DNA of 64,000 nucleotides from Pirellulaceae bacterium (lineage in GTDB: Bacteria > Planctomycetota > Planctomycetia > Pirellulales > Pirellulaceae), in the NCBI GenBank assembly GCA_026004775.1, contig BPJU01000002.1, forward strand, positions 116,335 to 180,334, given 5' to 3'. The notes under the pieces are model-generated. The model was not told the origin of the DNA. It made no database searches and saw nothing but the letters and a program-made list of their open reading frames with translations. Of the stretch, positions 1-11,108 are shown piece by piece. Position 1 is the first letter of the stretch. Each line of letters starts with the position of its first letter. The translations under genes and the position numbers were made by a program.

Positions 1-1
1 C

Positions 2-769
2 GGGCTGTTCAACTTTGCCAAAAGCGCCGCCGTCGTAAGCGACACGGATGATTTGTATTCGGTCTTCAGCGATTTCGGCACCAACCCTCCGCCCCAGGCT
101 GGACCGCCGATTGTGCGTGGCGGTTTTACCGACACCGACTCGGCCGAATTCCATTCGATCGAATACTCGTCGAACTTCGATACGCTGGAACTGGGCTTCC
201 GGCGCCGGTGGATGGCTCCCAATTGCCGCATCCAAGGCTCGTGGCTGGCCGGCGTTCGCTACTTCCGATTGGAAGAACAATTCATCCATCGTACACGAGT
301 CAACTACCCCGATCCAAATGATCCGAGCACGAACATCACCGGCTTCATGGACTACTTCGTCGGGACGGCCAATAGCATGACCGGATTCCAGGTAGGGGGT
401 GACCTGTGGGCCACCTTGTTCCCGGGAATCCAAGTCGGCTCGGAGTTGAAAGCCGGCATCTATGGGAACCGTGCCGACCAGCGCACCACAATCGACGCCC
501 AGACCCTGACGCTACCGGTGGAAGAGTCGGCCCGCCATGATGCGGTCGCCTTTTTGGCCGAAGCCAACCTGACCGGGACGTGGCGGCTCGGCCAACATCT
601 TACGGCCCGCGGCGGCTACACGCTCCTATACGTAGATGGAGTCGCGCTGGCTCCGGAAAACTTCAACCCCGAACCGCCGTTCGTGGCCGGAGCACGCACG
701 GTGTTCATCAACGACAACGGTGACGTGTTCTATCACGGCTTCACCGCCGGGTTGGAATGGATGTGGTAA
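2..769 (+). CDS. Planctomycete outer-membrane beta-barrel protein, 3' part
   Basis: This is the C-terminal part of a gene whose start lies before the window; the frame is open from base 2. The visible ~255 residues alternate hydrophobic and polar residues like membrane beta-strands, with motifs such as SWLAGVRYFRLEE, and end in an aromatic residue (GLEWMW), the usual C-terminal signature recognised by the BAM machinery. The overall pattern fits the beta-barrel proteins (BBP7-like and relatives) that are abundant in planctomycetes, and a second protein of this type lies at 19197-20573. The precise role (porin or structural) cannot be told from sequence. An internal TTG at 53 is only an artefact of the truncation and not a likely start. 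Confidence 0.75.
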   Translation, partial: GLFNFAKSAAVVSDTDDLYSVFSDFGTNPPPQAGPPIVRGGFTDTDSAEFHSIEYSSNFDTLELGFRRRWMAPNCRIQGSWLAGVRYFRLEEQFIHRTRVNYPDPNDPSTNITGFMDYFVGTANSMTGFQVGGDLWATLFPGIQVGSELKAGIYGNRADQRTTIDAQTLTLPVEESARHDAVAFLAEANLTGTWRLGQHLTARGGYTLLYVDGVALAPENFNPEPPFVAGARTVFINDNGDVFYHGFTAGLEWMW

Positions 770-1780
770 AAGTGCCTCGAACCATCCCGACGGCGTCTCA
801 TCAATAGCAGGGCCCCTCGGCCACTCCAGCGTGCTTGTGTGGCCAGCCAAGAGCCTGTCCTGAGGGAATTGTTCGCATACGCAAGAGTCCCCTACGGGAC
901 AAGCTCGGAAGCAGGTCGTCAAACCGAAGCAGCCGGACAGCCGCCGCACGTTTCGGCGACCCACTCCCAATACCCGGCCTGCGGCTCTTTGCCCCGAAGT
1001 ACTTCGGAGACGGCCTTCTCTGTCGCCTCATCGGGCCAGGCAGCGGCGTACCGATCGCCACCCACGCGCGGTGCCCAAGGCTGAGACAGCCCCCTTCTGG
1101 TCACGATGGAATTAAGCCATGCGCGCGTGCCCGCGGTATAGCGAAATTCGTTTTTTGCCGGAAGGCTGGTCTGATATTCGCTTGAGCTTCCCAGCCGCGG
1201 ACCTGCCGGCTCTCTGTGGGAACCCGTCGGCGGCGTAGCACGTCTAAGCTGCGGCAGGGATAGTTCTTACCGCCGCGAAAGGACGTCGGTACAAGGCAAA
1301 GAGAGCCTGGGAGCAAAACGGCTCCAATGGTAGTCAATATGGGTAGTCTGGGTATTTTGGGAAAGATATGGATTTTTCTGTGCGCCCAATTAGACTAAAC
1401 GAAGTGTCGGCGGCTTTGTTTGAGGTTGTATGGTGAAACCGGCGCGAAATGCCGGTTTATGGAGACGAACTGTAGGAGATCTAACCGACGTATATGTGCC
1501 TGTTGGGGGAGCTTACCAACGGTGGGAACAGTTGTGTTGCAGGGCCGTTTGGATGGAGCCAAGTGGCCGGGCCAAATAGTAAAATGGGCCACTGATGGAG
1601 AGGGGCCGAGCGGCTAGTTATAAGGATAGTAGCCATTCGGATTGGGGAGACTATTCAGACAAAAAACGGAATAGTCCGGTTCGCAGTTGGTTATGTGACA
1701 GGCTCTCGGAGGCGATCCGGGGGCAACATCAATTTCGGTGGAACGGCATTGGTGGGTCTATTTGTCGGGTGGGGAACAAC
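770..1780. other. Intergenic region without a supported gene
   Basis: About 1 kb between the barrel gene and the subtilase. Short open frames on both strands overlap each other and none has a recognisable family, a good ribosome-binding site and a coherent composition together. Two small inverted repeats are visible: a 7-bp stem at 1437-1457 and an 8-bp stem at 1649-1676. It may hold the promoter and a long leader of the downstream subtilase. I recognised no known RNA family. Confidence 0.4.
1649..1676 (+). other. 8-bp inverted repeat in the subtilase leader
   Basis: GACTATTC at 1649-1656 and GAATAGTC at 1669-1676 enclose an A-rich 12-nt loop, about 100 nt before the probable start codon at 1781. 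It could be a leader hairpin or an operator. There is no T-tract, so it is not a typical terminator. Confidence 0.3.
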
Positions 1781-4700
1781 GTGAAAACGAAGCGATCCGC
1801 ACGTTGGGGTTGGGTTCGAAAGCTGATGCAGTCGGCGAGGTCAGCGGCGGCGGCCGCAGGCGATAGCTCGTCTGGAGCAGTTGGAGGATCGGCGGTTGCT
1901 GGCGGGTATCGCCGAGCTGGCGCCGTGGGCTGACGTGGGATCCTCAGGAGGTGGTGGGGAAGGAGAGGGCACGGTATCGAACTTCGTACCGGACCAGTTA
2001 TTGGTGATGTTTCGTCCGGGGACGACGCCTGCCCAACGTGCCTTGATCGCTCATCAGGCCGGCGGCCAGATTGTCCAGTATTATTCGGCGGTCAACACGG
2101 CGTTGATTCAGTTGACCACCGGCAGCGACGTGCAGGCCGCTGTGGCTCGATGGTCGGCCTTTCCGGAGGTGCGGATCGCGGAGCCGAATTTTGTGTATCA
2201 ATGGGACCGCTTGCCGAACGATCCGTTGTTCAATGACCAATACGGTTTGCACAACTTTGGCCAAATCCCATTCTTCGGAACGCCCGATGCGGATATTGAC
2301 GCGCCGGAAGCGTGGGATATCACCGTCGGTTCGAGGAACGTGGTAATCGCGGTGTTGGATTCAGGTATTGACGTAAACCATCCGGATCTGCGGGACAACT
2401 TATTTATCAATACGGGCGAAATTCCCGGAAATTCCATAGATGATGATGGCAATGGTTTTATTGACGACGTATTTGGCTGGAATGGGGATGCAAATAACGG
2501 TAACGTTACCGACACCTTTGGTCATGGGACGCATGTGGCAGGGATCATCGGTGCGCGCGGTAACAACGGTATTGGCGTTAGCGGGGTCTCTTGGGAAGTG
2601 ACCCTTCTACCGCTGAAGTTAGGCGACTCAGCTCCGACGCTGGCAGGAATTGTCGGCGCGCACAACTACATGTTCACCATGAAACGACGGGGTGTGAACA
2701 TCCGCGCCAGCAACCACAGCTATGGGGGGCCGACATTCTCAGGAATCGAGTTGGCTTTGGTACAGCAGGCGTTCCAGGAAGGGATTCTCTACGTCGCTGC
2801 GGCGGGCAACAACGGCACCAATAACGACTTGATACCTAATTATCCCTCGGGCTATGACGTACCGAACGTAATTGCCGTAGCAGCCAGTGACTGGAATGAC
2901 CAATTGACGGCCTTCAGCCAGTTCGGTCCGCAAACGGTCGATTTGGCAGCGCCGGGCGATTTCATCATCAGTACTTATCCGATTGGCTTGGGAAGCATCG
3001 GTCCGAACCTCGAATACGAGTATCTGCCCGGTACGTCGATGGCCACACCGATGGTGACCGGTGTCGCGGCATTGTTGTACTCACTGGAACCGTCGTTGAC
3101 TCCAGTACAAGTCAAATCACTTATTTTGAACAGTGTAGACGTGTTGCCCCAAATGCAGGGCAAACTGCTGACAGGTGGGCGGCTCAACGCGCGCAAGGCG
3201 ATTGAGTTGCTACCGACCGGCGCTTTTCGCGGTGTGGTCTACGAAGACTTGAATCGCAACGGCCGGCGGGAATTCAATGAATTCGGCATCGCAAACGCCG
3301 TGGTTTTCGTGGATCTGAATGGCAACCGGTTGCGGGATCCTTCGGAGCCGTTTGCTGTGACCGGAGCCGACGGGTCCTATAACATCGTGAACTTCCATGG
3401 AGCGGGCACCTACACGATTCTGGTGGAGCCGATTCCGGGCCTACAGCCGATAAACCCGCCGGGAGGCGGCCGGCAGATAACGGTGCCCGGACGCCAGGAC
3501 GTGATTCCCGACGTGGATTTCGGCTTCGGCCGGCCTCCGGGAATTGAACCCGGCGGTATTGTGTGGAATGACCTGGACGGCAACGGCCAGCAGGACCCGG
3601 GGGAGCCGGGGATCGCGGGAGCTTATGTGTGGTTCGACATCAATAATAACGGCCGGCCCGATTTCGGGGAGCCGGCTGTACGCACCGGGCCGAACGGGCG
3701 GTTTACCTTGCCGCTCATTGCCACGGGCAGCTATACGTTGCGGGTGCAGGTCGGGCCCAGTTGGCGACAGACATTCCCCGCCGCTCCGGGAACGCACACG
3801 GTAGTGATCGGCGGCGGAGGCACGACGGCCCAGATCGTCGACTTTGGCTTTACCGGCGGGGACTTGCTCGATTTTGGAAACGCGGCTCCCGGCGGCCGGG
3901 ATACGTTCCTTTCGGACAACGGGCCGCGGCACGGTATTCTGCCCGGATTCCAGTTGGGGCCGACGCTCACCGGAGAAGTCGACGCCAATGGCCCCGACGA
4001 CAACGACGGCATTGTGTTCCCTTCCCGGTTGATTGCCGGCCAGCAGGCGACGTTGTCCGTGGACGTGCGGCTGGGAGGTCAATCACGGGGACTGCTTCAG
4101 GGCTGGATCGACTTTAACAACGACGGGGATTTCAACGACCCGGGTGAGCAAGTCATACGCGATTTGCGGCTGGGCGAGGGCGTTCATCAGGTGACGATCA
4201 GCGTACCCCCGAATGCCGTCACCGGGGCGGTGCGAGCTCGGTTCCGCTACGGTTGGGAACGAGGTCTGGGGCCGACCGGTCCGGCGATGGCCGGCGAGGT
4301 GGAAGACTATGGGGTGCTGATTTCAGGGGATGTTCCCCAGGCGGTCAATGACACGTTCAGTGTGCCGCAGGATTCGGTTCAAGTCGTGCTCGACGTGCTG
4401 GCCAACGACTTGGCCAGTTCGGCCGGCGGTTTGCGCGTGCAGAGTGCCACCTCGCCCACGTCGCGGGGCGGCACGGTGACGGTGCCGGCCGGCGGCCAAA
4501 ACGTGCTCTACACGCCGCGTGTCGGCTTCTTCGGTACGGATACGTTCGACTACACCATCATCGATAATGCCGGGCGCACGGCGACGGCTCGCGTCACCGT
4601 CAACGTGGTACCCACGTTCGTAGCCCCTCAGGCGGTGGACGACCAGGACTTTGTCGCCCGCAACAACGACCCGCCCAATATCCCGCTGGATCCGCTCAAC

Positions 4701-6080
4701 AAGGGCAAAGCGATTGCGGTCTTGGCCAATGACATTCTGGGGGCCAATCCGCCGACGCGCATCTCGGCTATCGTGTCCGGACCCAGCCATGGCGCAGTGG
4801 TGATCGACAACCGCGGCACGCCGCAACCGGACGATGATGTCATTCGGTATCAACCGGTGGCGGGGTTCGAGGGTGTGGATCAGTTCCGGTATCGGATCAC
4901 CGACTCGGTCGGCGCTAGCAGCGAAGCGACGGTCACTCTGTTTGTTGGTGATGCCTTCAGTAATGATCTGGTGCGCTACAGCGTGTCGTTTACGAATCTG
5001 GCCGGTGCCCCGATTTCCAGCGTGGAAGTTGGCCAGGATTTCGTGGTGGTTGTGACGGTCGACGATATCCGCACGACGGCCACCACCCCGGATTTGCCGC
5101 CGGATAGCGAACGCGGTGTGTTTGCCGCCTATCTGGACCTGCTTTATCCGGGAACGCTGGTGCAAATCCAGCCTCCTTTGCGCTTTGACGGGGACTACCG
5201 CGATACGCCGGAGGGAAATACTTCGGTGCCGGGCATCATTGACGAAGCGGGCGCTTTCCGATCGTTCGACCAGCCGCCGCCGGGGCCTGGCCCGAAGGTG
5301 TTGTATCGGGCCGTGTTCCGCGCCGTAGCCACCGGGACCGCAACGTTCTTGCCCGACCCGGCCGACGATGTTTTCAATCCGGGGCCGCCGCCGGTGTTCG
5401 GGAACCACGACACGTTGCTGTATGAACCGCCGTCGTTTGTCAGCATCAACGATATTACGTACCTCGGGGCGTCGATCAATATTGTGGCGTCCGGCGAGGC
5501 ACGGCCGATGCACAACTATACGATGGCCAACGATGTCAACGGCGACCGCCGCGTCAACACGCACGACCTGCTGCTGCTGATTGCTCGATTGCGCCAGGGA
5601 GCCACCGGCGAAGGGGAGCTTTCGCGCAACCAGCTCTATTACGACACCACCAACGATAGTCGCATCAACACGCTCGACGCGTTCAACATTTTGCGCGAAC
5701 TGCGCAGCCAGAGCGTGCGCTCTACAGCCGAAGGTGAAGGTGAGGCTCCCTCGTCGGCCGACTTGCTCCAAACCGCCGGAGCCGATAATCGGCCGGTTCC
5801 CGCCCTGGATCCTTCGTCGGTACTTTTGGTCCATCGCCAGGATCCGGTCGGCCCGAGCACGGCGCCCGGTTCGGCAAAGAGTAAGCCCGAAGACCGCACG
5901 CCTCGCGTAACGACCTTTGTCGGAGGGCGGCCTGCACTGGCCACCAACGAGCGCCCGCATGATCGGGCGGTGCGCGAGTGGCTCGGCCACGGCTCCGGGC
6001 ACCGCGAGGACCTGGTGAACCAGTTGGACGACGAGTTCTTCAAAGAGATTGGCAGCCGCTGGAACCGGAGCCAAGAATAA
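1781..6080 (+). CDS. Secreted subtilisin-like serine protease with cadherin-, cohesin- and dockerin-like modules
   Basis: An exported multidomain peptidase of family S8. Counting from the in-frame TTG at 1881: propeptide-like segment 35-107; catalytic Asp160 (VIAVLDSGIDVNHPDL), His215 (FGHGTHVAG) and Ser386 (PGTSMATPM). These are followed by two SdrD-B-like repeats (~450-650), a GEVED domain (~660-815), cadherin-like modules (~815-1030), a cohesin-like domain (~1035-1180) and a paired dockerin-like repeat (~1215-1280) followed by the GEGEA linker. The TTG at 1881 lies inside the LEDRRLLAG export motif, so it cannot be the true start. A GTG at 1781, preceded by a G-rich Shine-Dalgarno, opens an Arg/Lys-rich leader in another frame. 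One extra base between about 1822 and 1870 would join the two, giving about 1432 aa. Either the gene is frameshifted or the base is an error. Confidence 0.88.
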
Positions 6081-6282
6081 CGGCCAGCCTGACAATCCTA
6101 TGTAATCCGCTGCGAGGGCCGGCCGAAGCGTCAGGCTCAGCCCCCCGAAAAAAAATTGGGTTGATCGGCCAAAAAAACTTGCAAGTGCCCCTCCGTCTCT
6201 ATTAAAATCCCGACGGTGGGTGCCCCGACTAGCGGGGGCCCGGGTACGTTTCTTATCTGTCCTTTTTGTGGGGGGTACGAGT

Positions 6283-7302
6283 ATGCGACGCTTTATTCGT
6301 CGGGGGTTTACTCTTGTAGAGTTGCTGGTGGTGATTGCCATTATCGGGATTCTCGTGTCGCTTTTGTTGCCGGCCGTGCAGGCTGCGCGGGAAGCTTCGC
6401 GCCGGATGGCCTGTAGCAACAACCTGAAGCAATTGGCACTGGCGGTACACAATTATCATGACACCTACAAGGTGTTCCCGCCGGGCGGGATTACGCCGGG
6501 GCCGTGTTGCTCGACGCCCAGTGCCGGCACTTGGACGCTGTTTATCTTGCCTTTTCTCGAGCAGCAGACGGTGGCCGACCAGTACAATTTCAATTTATTC
6601 AATGATGCCAGTCCGGGACGGCCTGGTCCGAACGATTTTGTGACCACGATGACGCTCAAGATTTTCTTGTGCCCCTCGGACATCAATACGCGGACGACGG
6701 ACCGGCCCGAGTCGGGTCCGGGCAGTCGTTTTCAGTACGCGCCGGGTTCATACCGTGCGGTAAGTGGTGCGGCGCATCGAGGCGGCCAGTGGATGGATTC
6801 CAACCAGATCAGCACCTGGGTCATCCAGAACCGCGGTGTGCTGCACGGTGTGGCCGGCACGCACTATGGGCTTTTCCGAGCGACCGCCAATACCACGTCG
6901 TCCGAGACCTTTGCCAGCATCCTGGATGGCACGTCCAATACGCTGCTCATTGGCGAATATATGACCCGGACGCGCAACCGCCGGCGCACCTTCTGGGCGT
7001 ATACCTATACGTCATACAATCAATCGTCACCGTCGGTCGGCCAACCGCGCGTCCTGATTCCTGACTACGACCGTTGCCTGGCAATTGGCGGAACGAACGG
7101 CAGCAACCCGTGCAAGCGGGCCTTCGCCAGCTTCCACAAACAGGTGATCCAATTCGCTCTGGCAGACGGATCGGTACGGCCCATCAGTACGAACGTCTTT
7201 ATGGGAATTGAGGGCCCCACCCAGAACAATCCGATCGATATGGGGGTCTTGCCGTCGATGGCCACAATTCAAGGCAATGAACCGCGGTTCTTGAATGACT
7301 AG
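6283..7302 (+). CDS. DUF1559 prepilin-like protein, copy 1
   Basis: A 339-aa member of the DUF1559 (SBP_bac_10) family, which is greatly expanded in planctomycetes. It has a short basic leader followed by the type IV pilin-like signal [17 protein letters not shown], a cluster of Cys residues, and the C-terminal H-X9-DG motif (His-KQVIQFALA-Asp-Gly). Members are thought to be processed by a prepilin peptidase and held at the membrane; their function is unknown. The ATG at 6283 is chosen because it gives a short leader and follows a GGGGGT ribosome-binding site at 6271-6276; an upstream in-frame start at 6220 would add an implausible extension. It is followed by a near-identical copy. Confidence 0.92.
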   Translation: MRRFIRRGFTLVELLVVIAIIGILVSLLLPAVQAAREASRRMACSNNLKQLALAVHNYHDTYKVFPPGGITPGPCCSTPSAGTWTLFILPFLEQQTVADQYNFNLFNDASPGRPGPNDFVTTMTLKIFLCPSDINTRTTDRPESGPGSRFQYAPGSYRAVSGAAHRGGQWMDSNQISTWVIQNRGVLHGVAGTHYGLFRATANTTSSETFASILDGTSNTLLIGEYMTRTRNRRRTFWAYTYTSYNQSSPSVGQPRVLIPDYDRCLAIGGTNGSNPCKRAFASFHKQVIQFALADGSVRPISTNVFMGIEGPTQNNPIDMGVLPSMATIQGNEPRFLND

Positions 7303-7590
7303 TGCCAGCGTTGATGCACTGTCTCGTTGGAAGTGATGGGGGGTACGTTCTAGAGGGGTACGCTATCGGAAAAAAAGGCACAGCGTAGTCAAGATTCATT
7401 TCTTGGTGGTGTAACACGCATCCCAGCAGAGGCGGGTTTTCAGACGGTGAAGGTACCCGGGGCGCTCGGGGTATGCGCCCTGAAATGATTGACAAACCGA
7501 TCGCTCTCAGGCAGAATACTTCCGAAGAAGGGTCGGCTAGATGTTAGCCGACCGGAAGTCTCATTGTGTGTTTTCTTCGGAGGTGTTTTT

Positions 7591-8611
7591 ATGGTCGGGT
7601 TTCGGCGCAAGGGGTTTACGCTGGTGGAGTTGTTGGTAGTCATCGCGATTATCGGGATTCTCGTGTCGCTTTTGTTGCCGGCCGTGCAGGCTGCGCGGGA
7701 AGCTTCGCGCCGGATGGCCTGTAGCAACAACCTGAAGCAATTGGCACTGGCGGTACACAATTATCATGACACCTACAAGGTGTTCCCGCCGGGCGGGATC
7801 ACGCCGGGGCCGTGTTGCTCGACGCCCAGTGCCGGCACTTGGACGCTGTTTATCTTGCCTTTCCTCGAGCAGCAGACGGTGGCCGACCAGTACAATTTCA
7901 ATCTTATTCAATGATGCCAGTCCGGGACGGCCTGGTCCGAACGATTTTGTGACCACGATGACGCTCAAGATTTTCTTGTGCCCCTCGGACATCAATACGC
8001 GGACGACGGACCGGCCCGAGTCGGGTCCGGGCAGTGGTCTTCAGTACGCGCCGGGTTCATACCGTGCGGTAAGTGGTGCGGCGCATCGAGGCGGCCAGTG
8101 GATGGATTCCAACCAGATCAGCACCTGGGTCATCCAGAACCGCGGTGTGCTGCACGGTGTGGCCGGCACGCACTATGGGCTTTTCCGAGCGACCGCCAAT
8201 ACCACGTCGTCCGAGACCTTTGCCAGCATCCTGGATGGCACGTCCAATACGCTGCTCATTGGCGAATATATGACCCGGACGCGCAACCGCCGGCGCACCT
8301 TCTGGGCGTATACCTATACGTCATACAATCAATCGTCACCGTCGGTCGGCCAACCGCGCGTCCTGATTCCTGACTACGACCGTTGCTTGGCAATTGGCGG
8401 AACGGACGGCAGCAACCCGTGCAAGCGGGCCTTCGCCAGCTTCCACAAACAGGTGATCCAATTCGCTCTGGCAGACGGATCGGTACGGCCCATCAGTACG
8501 AACGTCTTTATGGGAATTGAGGGCCCCACCCAGAACAATCCGGTTGATATGGGGGTATTGCCTTCGATGGCAACCATCCAGGGTAATGAGCCTCGGTTCC
8601 TGAACGATTGA
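7591..8611 (+). pseudogene. DUF1559 prepilin-like protein, copy 2, frameshifted
   Basis: A near duplicate of the gene at 6283-7302. It begins at ATG 7591 after a GGAGG site (7579-7583) and encodes its own leader [15 protein letters not shown]. From about 7650 the DNA matches copy 1 almost base for base. At about 7903 it carries one extra C (AATCTTATTC against AATTTATTC in copy 1), which shifts the frame and gives a stop at 7912-7914. The correct frame continues to 8611, and removing the base restores exactly 339 aa. The rest of the reading frame, including the H-X9-DG motif, is intact. That suggests a recent mutation or a sequencing error rather than an old pseudogene. Confidence 0.85.
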
Positions 8612-8724
8612 AAAGTTCTTCTCTGCGTGGAAGAATATTCGACGACCAGGTATGAGCGGGTGGCGGTCATCACAGGCCGCCACGCCGCTCTTGTTGGTAC
8701 GCGGGGCATGATAGGAGACTTCTT

Positions 8725-9159
8725 ATGCACGTCGGTCATCGCTTTGCGTTGTGGTTCGCCGCAGGTTGCGCTTTGGTCGCCGCCGGCTGTAACCGTGGAG
8801 TTCGGTTAGCGCCGGTCGAAGGCCAGATCACACTGGACGGCCAACCGGTGAAGGATGCCGTGGTGACGTTTACTCCCGTGCTGCCGCCCAAAGGGCTGGA
8901 AGCCGCCGCCTCTACGGGGCGCACGGACGAGCAAGGTCGGTACCAGTTGCGGCTGTTGTCGGATAACCGCACTGGAGCTGTCGTGGGCCAACATAATGTG
9001 ACGGTGACGATCAACGTGGAAAGCGAAAGCGATGTATCGACGGAAGAAGAAATAGCGCGCCAAAATGCTGTCCCGACCAACTACTTTAAATTCGAGGTTA
9101 AGCCGGGTTCCAATAAGGCGGATTTTCAACTAAGCCGCAACCCGCAACCTCCTCAATAA
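8725..9159 (+). CDS. Small transthyretin/carboxypeptidase-regulatory-like lipoprotein
   Basis: A 144-aa exported lipoprotein with a lipobox LVAAGC (lipidated Cys22). The mature part begins with the pattern VEGQITLDGQPVKDAVVTFTP, seen in planctomycete proteins with a carboxypeptidase-regulatory or transthyretin-like beta-sandwich, in which the Gly-rich strand pair precedes DEQGRYQL. Such proteins are commonly encoded next to DUF1559 genes, as here, so it may act with the upstream pair. The start ATG at 8725 follows an AGGAGA site at 8712-8717. No enzymatic motif is visible and the function is unknown. Confidence 0.85.
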   Translation: MHVGHRFALWFAAGCALVAAGCNRGVRLAPVEGQITLDGQPVKDAVVTFTPVLPPKGLEAAASTGRTDEQGRYQLRLLSDNRTGAVVGQHNVTVTINVESESDVSTEEEIARQNAVPTNYFKFEVKPGSNKADFQLSRNPQPPQ

Positions 9160-9300
9160 TCACCAAAGCGATTGGGCTTTGCGTGAGATGCCAAGGAACT
9201 AGTGCCATCAGGTAGCAGCCGGCCTGCCTGCGGCAGCGGTTGTGCGGCTCCCGAGGTGTGAGGGATGGTGTGCCAGGCTGCCTTTTGGAAAGGGGGCACG

Positions 9301-10371
9301 GTGAATCGAGCTAACACGGTCCGTGTGGCTCTGGCAATGCTTGCCGTTGGCTTGATGGCCGGGCTGTCGTGCCGGAAACCGTCTGGTACGGGGGCCCCAC
9401 TTTCCCCGGGGGGTTCCTCGAGCTCCTCGGCCCGGGTCGTGGTGAACACTACTGAAGATGGACTCCTGGAGGTGGCGGCTCAGAACGGGGCGCTTGACGC
9501 TGAAGCTTTGGCTCAGGTTACGGACTGGAGCAAAGTTGTCCAGTTGCGCATTCAGGAATGTGGCGAGGTCGATGATGGGTTATGGCAACGGATCGGTACG
9601 GCTGAGAACCTGAAGAAGCTGGAGCTGATTCGTGTGCCGGTGACCGACGACGATCTTCAGACGCTGGCGGCGTGCCGTTCGCTCGAAGAGCTTCTCTTGG
9701 CGCACACGGCTGTCCAAGGTAGACGGTCATGCGGCATTTGGCGGGCCTTCCGCTTCGGAAACTGGTGTTCCACAGCCGCCAGGCCACGCAGGAAGGGCTT
9801 CGAGCGATCGAAGCCTTGAAAGAGTTGCGCGAGTTGGAATTGGGATGTCCGGAACTCCGGTTAGCGGGACTTCCCCACCTTGCGCAATTGCCCCATCTGG
9901 AAAAGCTCACGGCCCACGCCACACCACTGGGCCTTGACGGAATCGAGATTCTTTCCGGACACAGTCAACTGAAGAGTGGTTTGGCTCAACGCCAGAGGGA
10001 TGGAAGACAAGCATTTGTCTGTATTGAATTCCCTGACACAGCTTGAGGATCTGACGTTGGCGGGGGCATCCATCACGGATGATGGGTTAGGTCAATTAAA
10101 ACTTCCGCGCCTGCGGCGGCTGTTTCTGGACGCGTGTACCAAGGTAACGGATGCCGGGTTGTATCACCTGGCGGGAATGCCCGAGTTGGAAGAACTGCTG
10201 CTGATGGGCTCGGGCGTGCGTGGTGAGGACTTGATGGGGCTTGCCGAGTCGGGGCTGAAGAAGCTGCGGCGAGTCTTTCTGAATGCCGATCAGGTTCGGG
10301 GCGGGCAGCCGGTGATCGACGCGCTGCACGGCAAGCTGCCGGACTGCGAAGTAATCATTCTTCGGGGTTAG
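9301..10371 (+). pseudogene. Leucine-rich-repeat lipoprotein with two compensating frameshifts
   Basis: The first part starts at GTG 9301 after AAAGGGGG and has a lipoprotein signal (LMAGLSC, Cys24), followed by leucine-rich repeats such as NLKKLELIRVPVTDDDLQTL. At about 9718-9722 the repeat pattern jumps frame (one base missing) and continues as TVMRHLAGLPLRKLVFHS. At about 9974-9977 it jumps again (one extra base) to VVWLNARGMEDKHL and ends at 10371. The two changes compensate, so repair gives about 356 aa of continuous repeats of the LRR type common in planctomycete lipoproteins. Such proteins are presumed to bind other proteins. As written, the gene would make only a truncated product. 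Confidence 0.8.
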
Positions 10372-10396
10372 CCGGGCCGGCTTCGCGACTGAAAGA

Positions 10397-10432
10397 AACG
10401 ATCCCGAGCACGCTGCCGTGCTCGGGATCGTT
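10397..10432. terminator. Perfect 16-bp hairpin between convergent genes
   Basis: AACGATCCCGAGCACG (10397-10412), loop CTGC, then its exact complement (10417-10432). It lies between the 3' ends of the LRR gene (+) and the DUF3467 gene (-). Its symmetry and position fit a bidirectional transcription terminator, though no T-tract follows it on either strand. Confidence 0.7.
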
Positions 10433-10465
10433 CGGTAGCTGGTATGCCCGCCGGGTGCGGATTGT

Positions 10466-10864
10466 CTACGTGCCCGGCTGCTGCAAATGCGGGCGCAGGC
10501 GCTTCTGAATGTCGGTCTCCAGCACGCCAAAAATGGCCTCATGGCGTTGCACCGACATTTGCAAGGCTGCCAAAAGCCGCTTGGCCGTGTAATAGTTCAA
10601 GATCACCCGCTGGCTTACCTTGATCGGGTCCTTCGGAATACCGACCGGTTGCGGATTCAATCCGAAGTCGATGATCAGCTCTTCTGGCGACCCGGTGACA
10701 CGGCAAAAATTCGAATAGGTGGCGATCACATTGCTGTCGTCCACCTGGACCTGAGCCACTACCGGCTGCGCCTGTTGAGCCGCTTGCTGTTCTGGCCGAG
10801 GCGGCACGACGGGCGATTCGGACGACTGGGCCGTTTCTTGTTGTTTGGTTGTCTCACTACTCAT
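10466..10864 (-). CDS. DUF3467 domain protein
   Basis: A 132-aa protein. After a Gln/Glu/Pro-rich N-terminal stretch of ~45 residues comes a DUF3467 domain, recognisable from [28 protein letters not shown] and [15 protein letters not shown]. The family is small, cytoplasmic and uncharacterised. ATG 10864 is preferred over an upstream in-frame start at 10930 because AGGGAG lies just before it. It is the last gene of the minus-strand cluster containing the M50/HlyD, HlyD, GAF-HlyD and SecA-like genes, so it may be a small accessory factor of that apparatus (inference). Confidence 0.85.
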   Translation of the reverse strand: MSSETTKQQETAQSSESPVVPPRPEQQAAQQAQPVVAQVQVDDSNVIATYSNFCRVTGSPEELIIDFGLNPQPVGIPKDPIKVSQRVILNYYTAKRLLAALQMSVQRHEAIFGVLETDIQKRLRPHLQQPGT

Positions 10865-11108
10865 ATCAAACTCCCTGCTAACGCTGCGGACAGGACCTCC
10901 TGGTATACGACTTACCAAGATACAGGCCACAAGCAGCCCGCCGGCTGATCCTCATGTTGGACGCTTCCAGCGGGCCGTGCGTTCCCCCGTTTCGTTAAAG
11001 TATACCGGAAAATGCTTTCCGGGAACCTCAAATGGCCGACTTTTTTGGGAAAAACTTGCTGTCCGCTTTGTTTAATCCGGCGAAACCTCACAGGCCGTAC
11101 CGGCTGCT

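Noticed and set aside
919..1104. Small minus-strand frame with protein-like text
   Set aside because: Only 61 codons, no family, no good ribosome-binding site, and overlapped by other frames.
1437..1457. Seven-base hairpin as a terminator of the first gene
   Set aside because: It lies about 670 nt after the stop and has no T-tract.
4323..6452. Long minus-strand frame (709 codons) opposite the subtilase
   Set aside because: It is antisense to an intact, well-recognised protein, has no domain, and is explained by GC-rich codon use that suppresses stops on the opposite strand.
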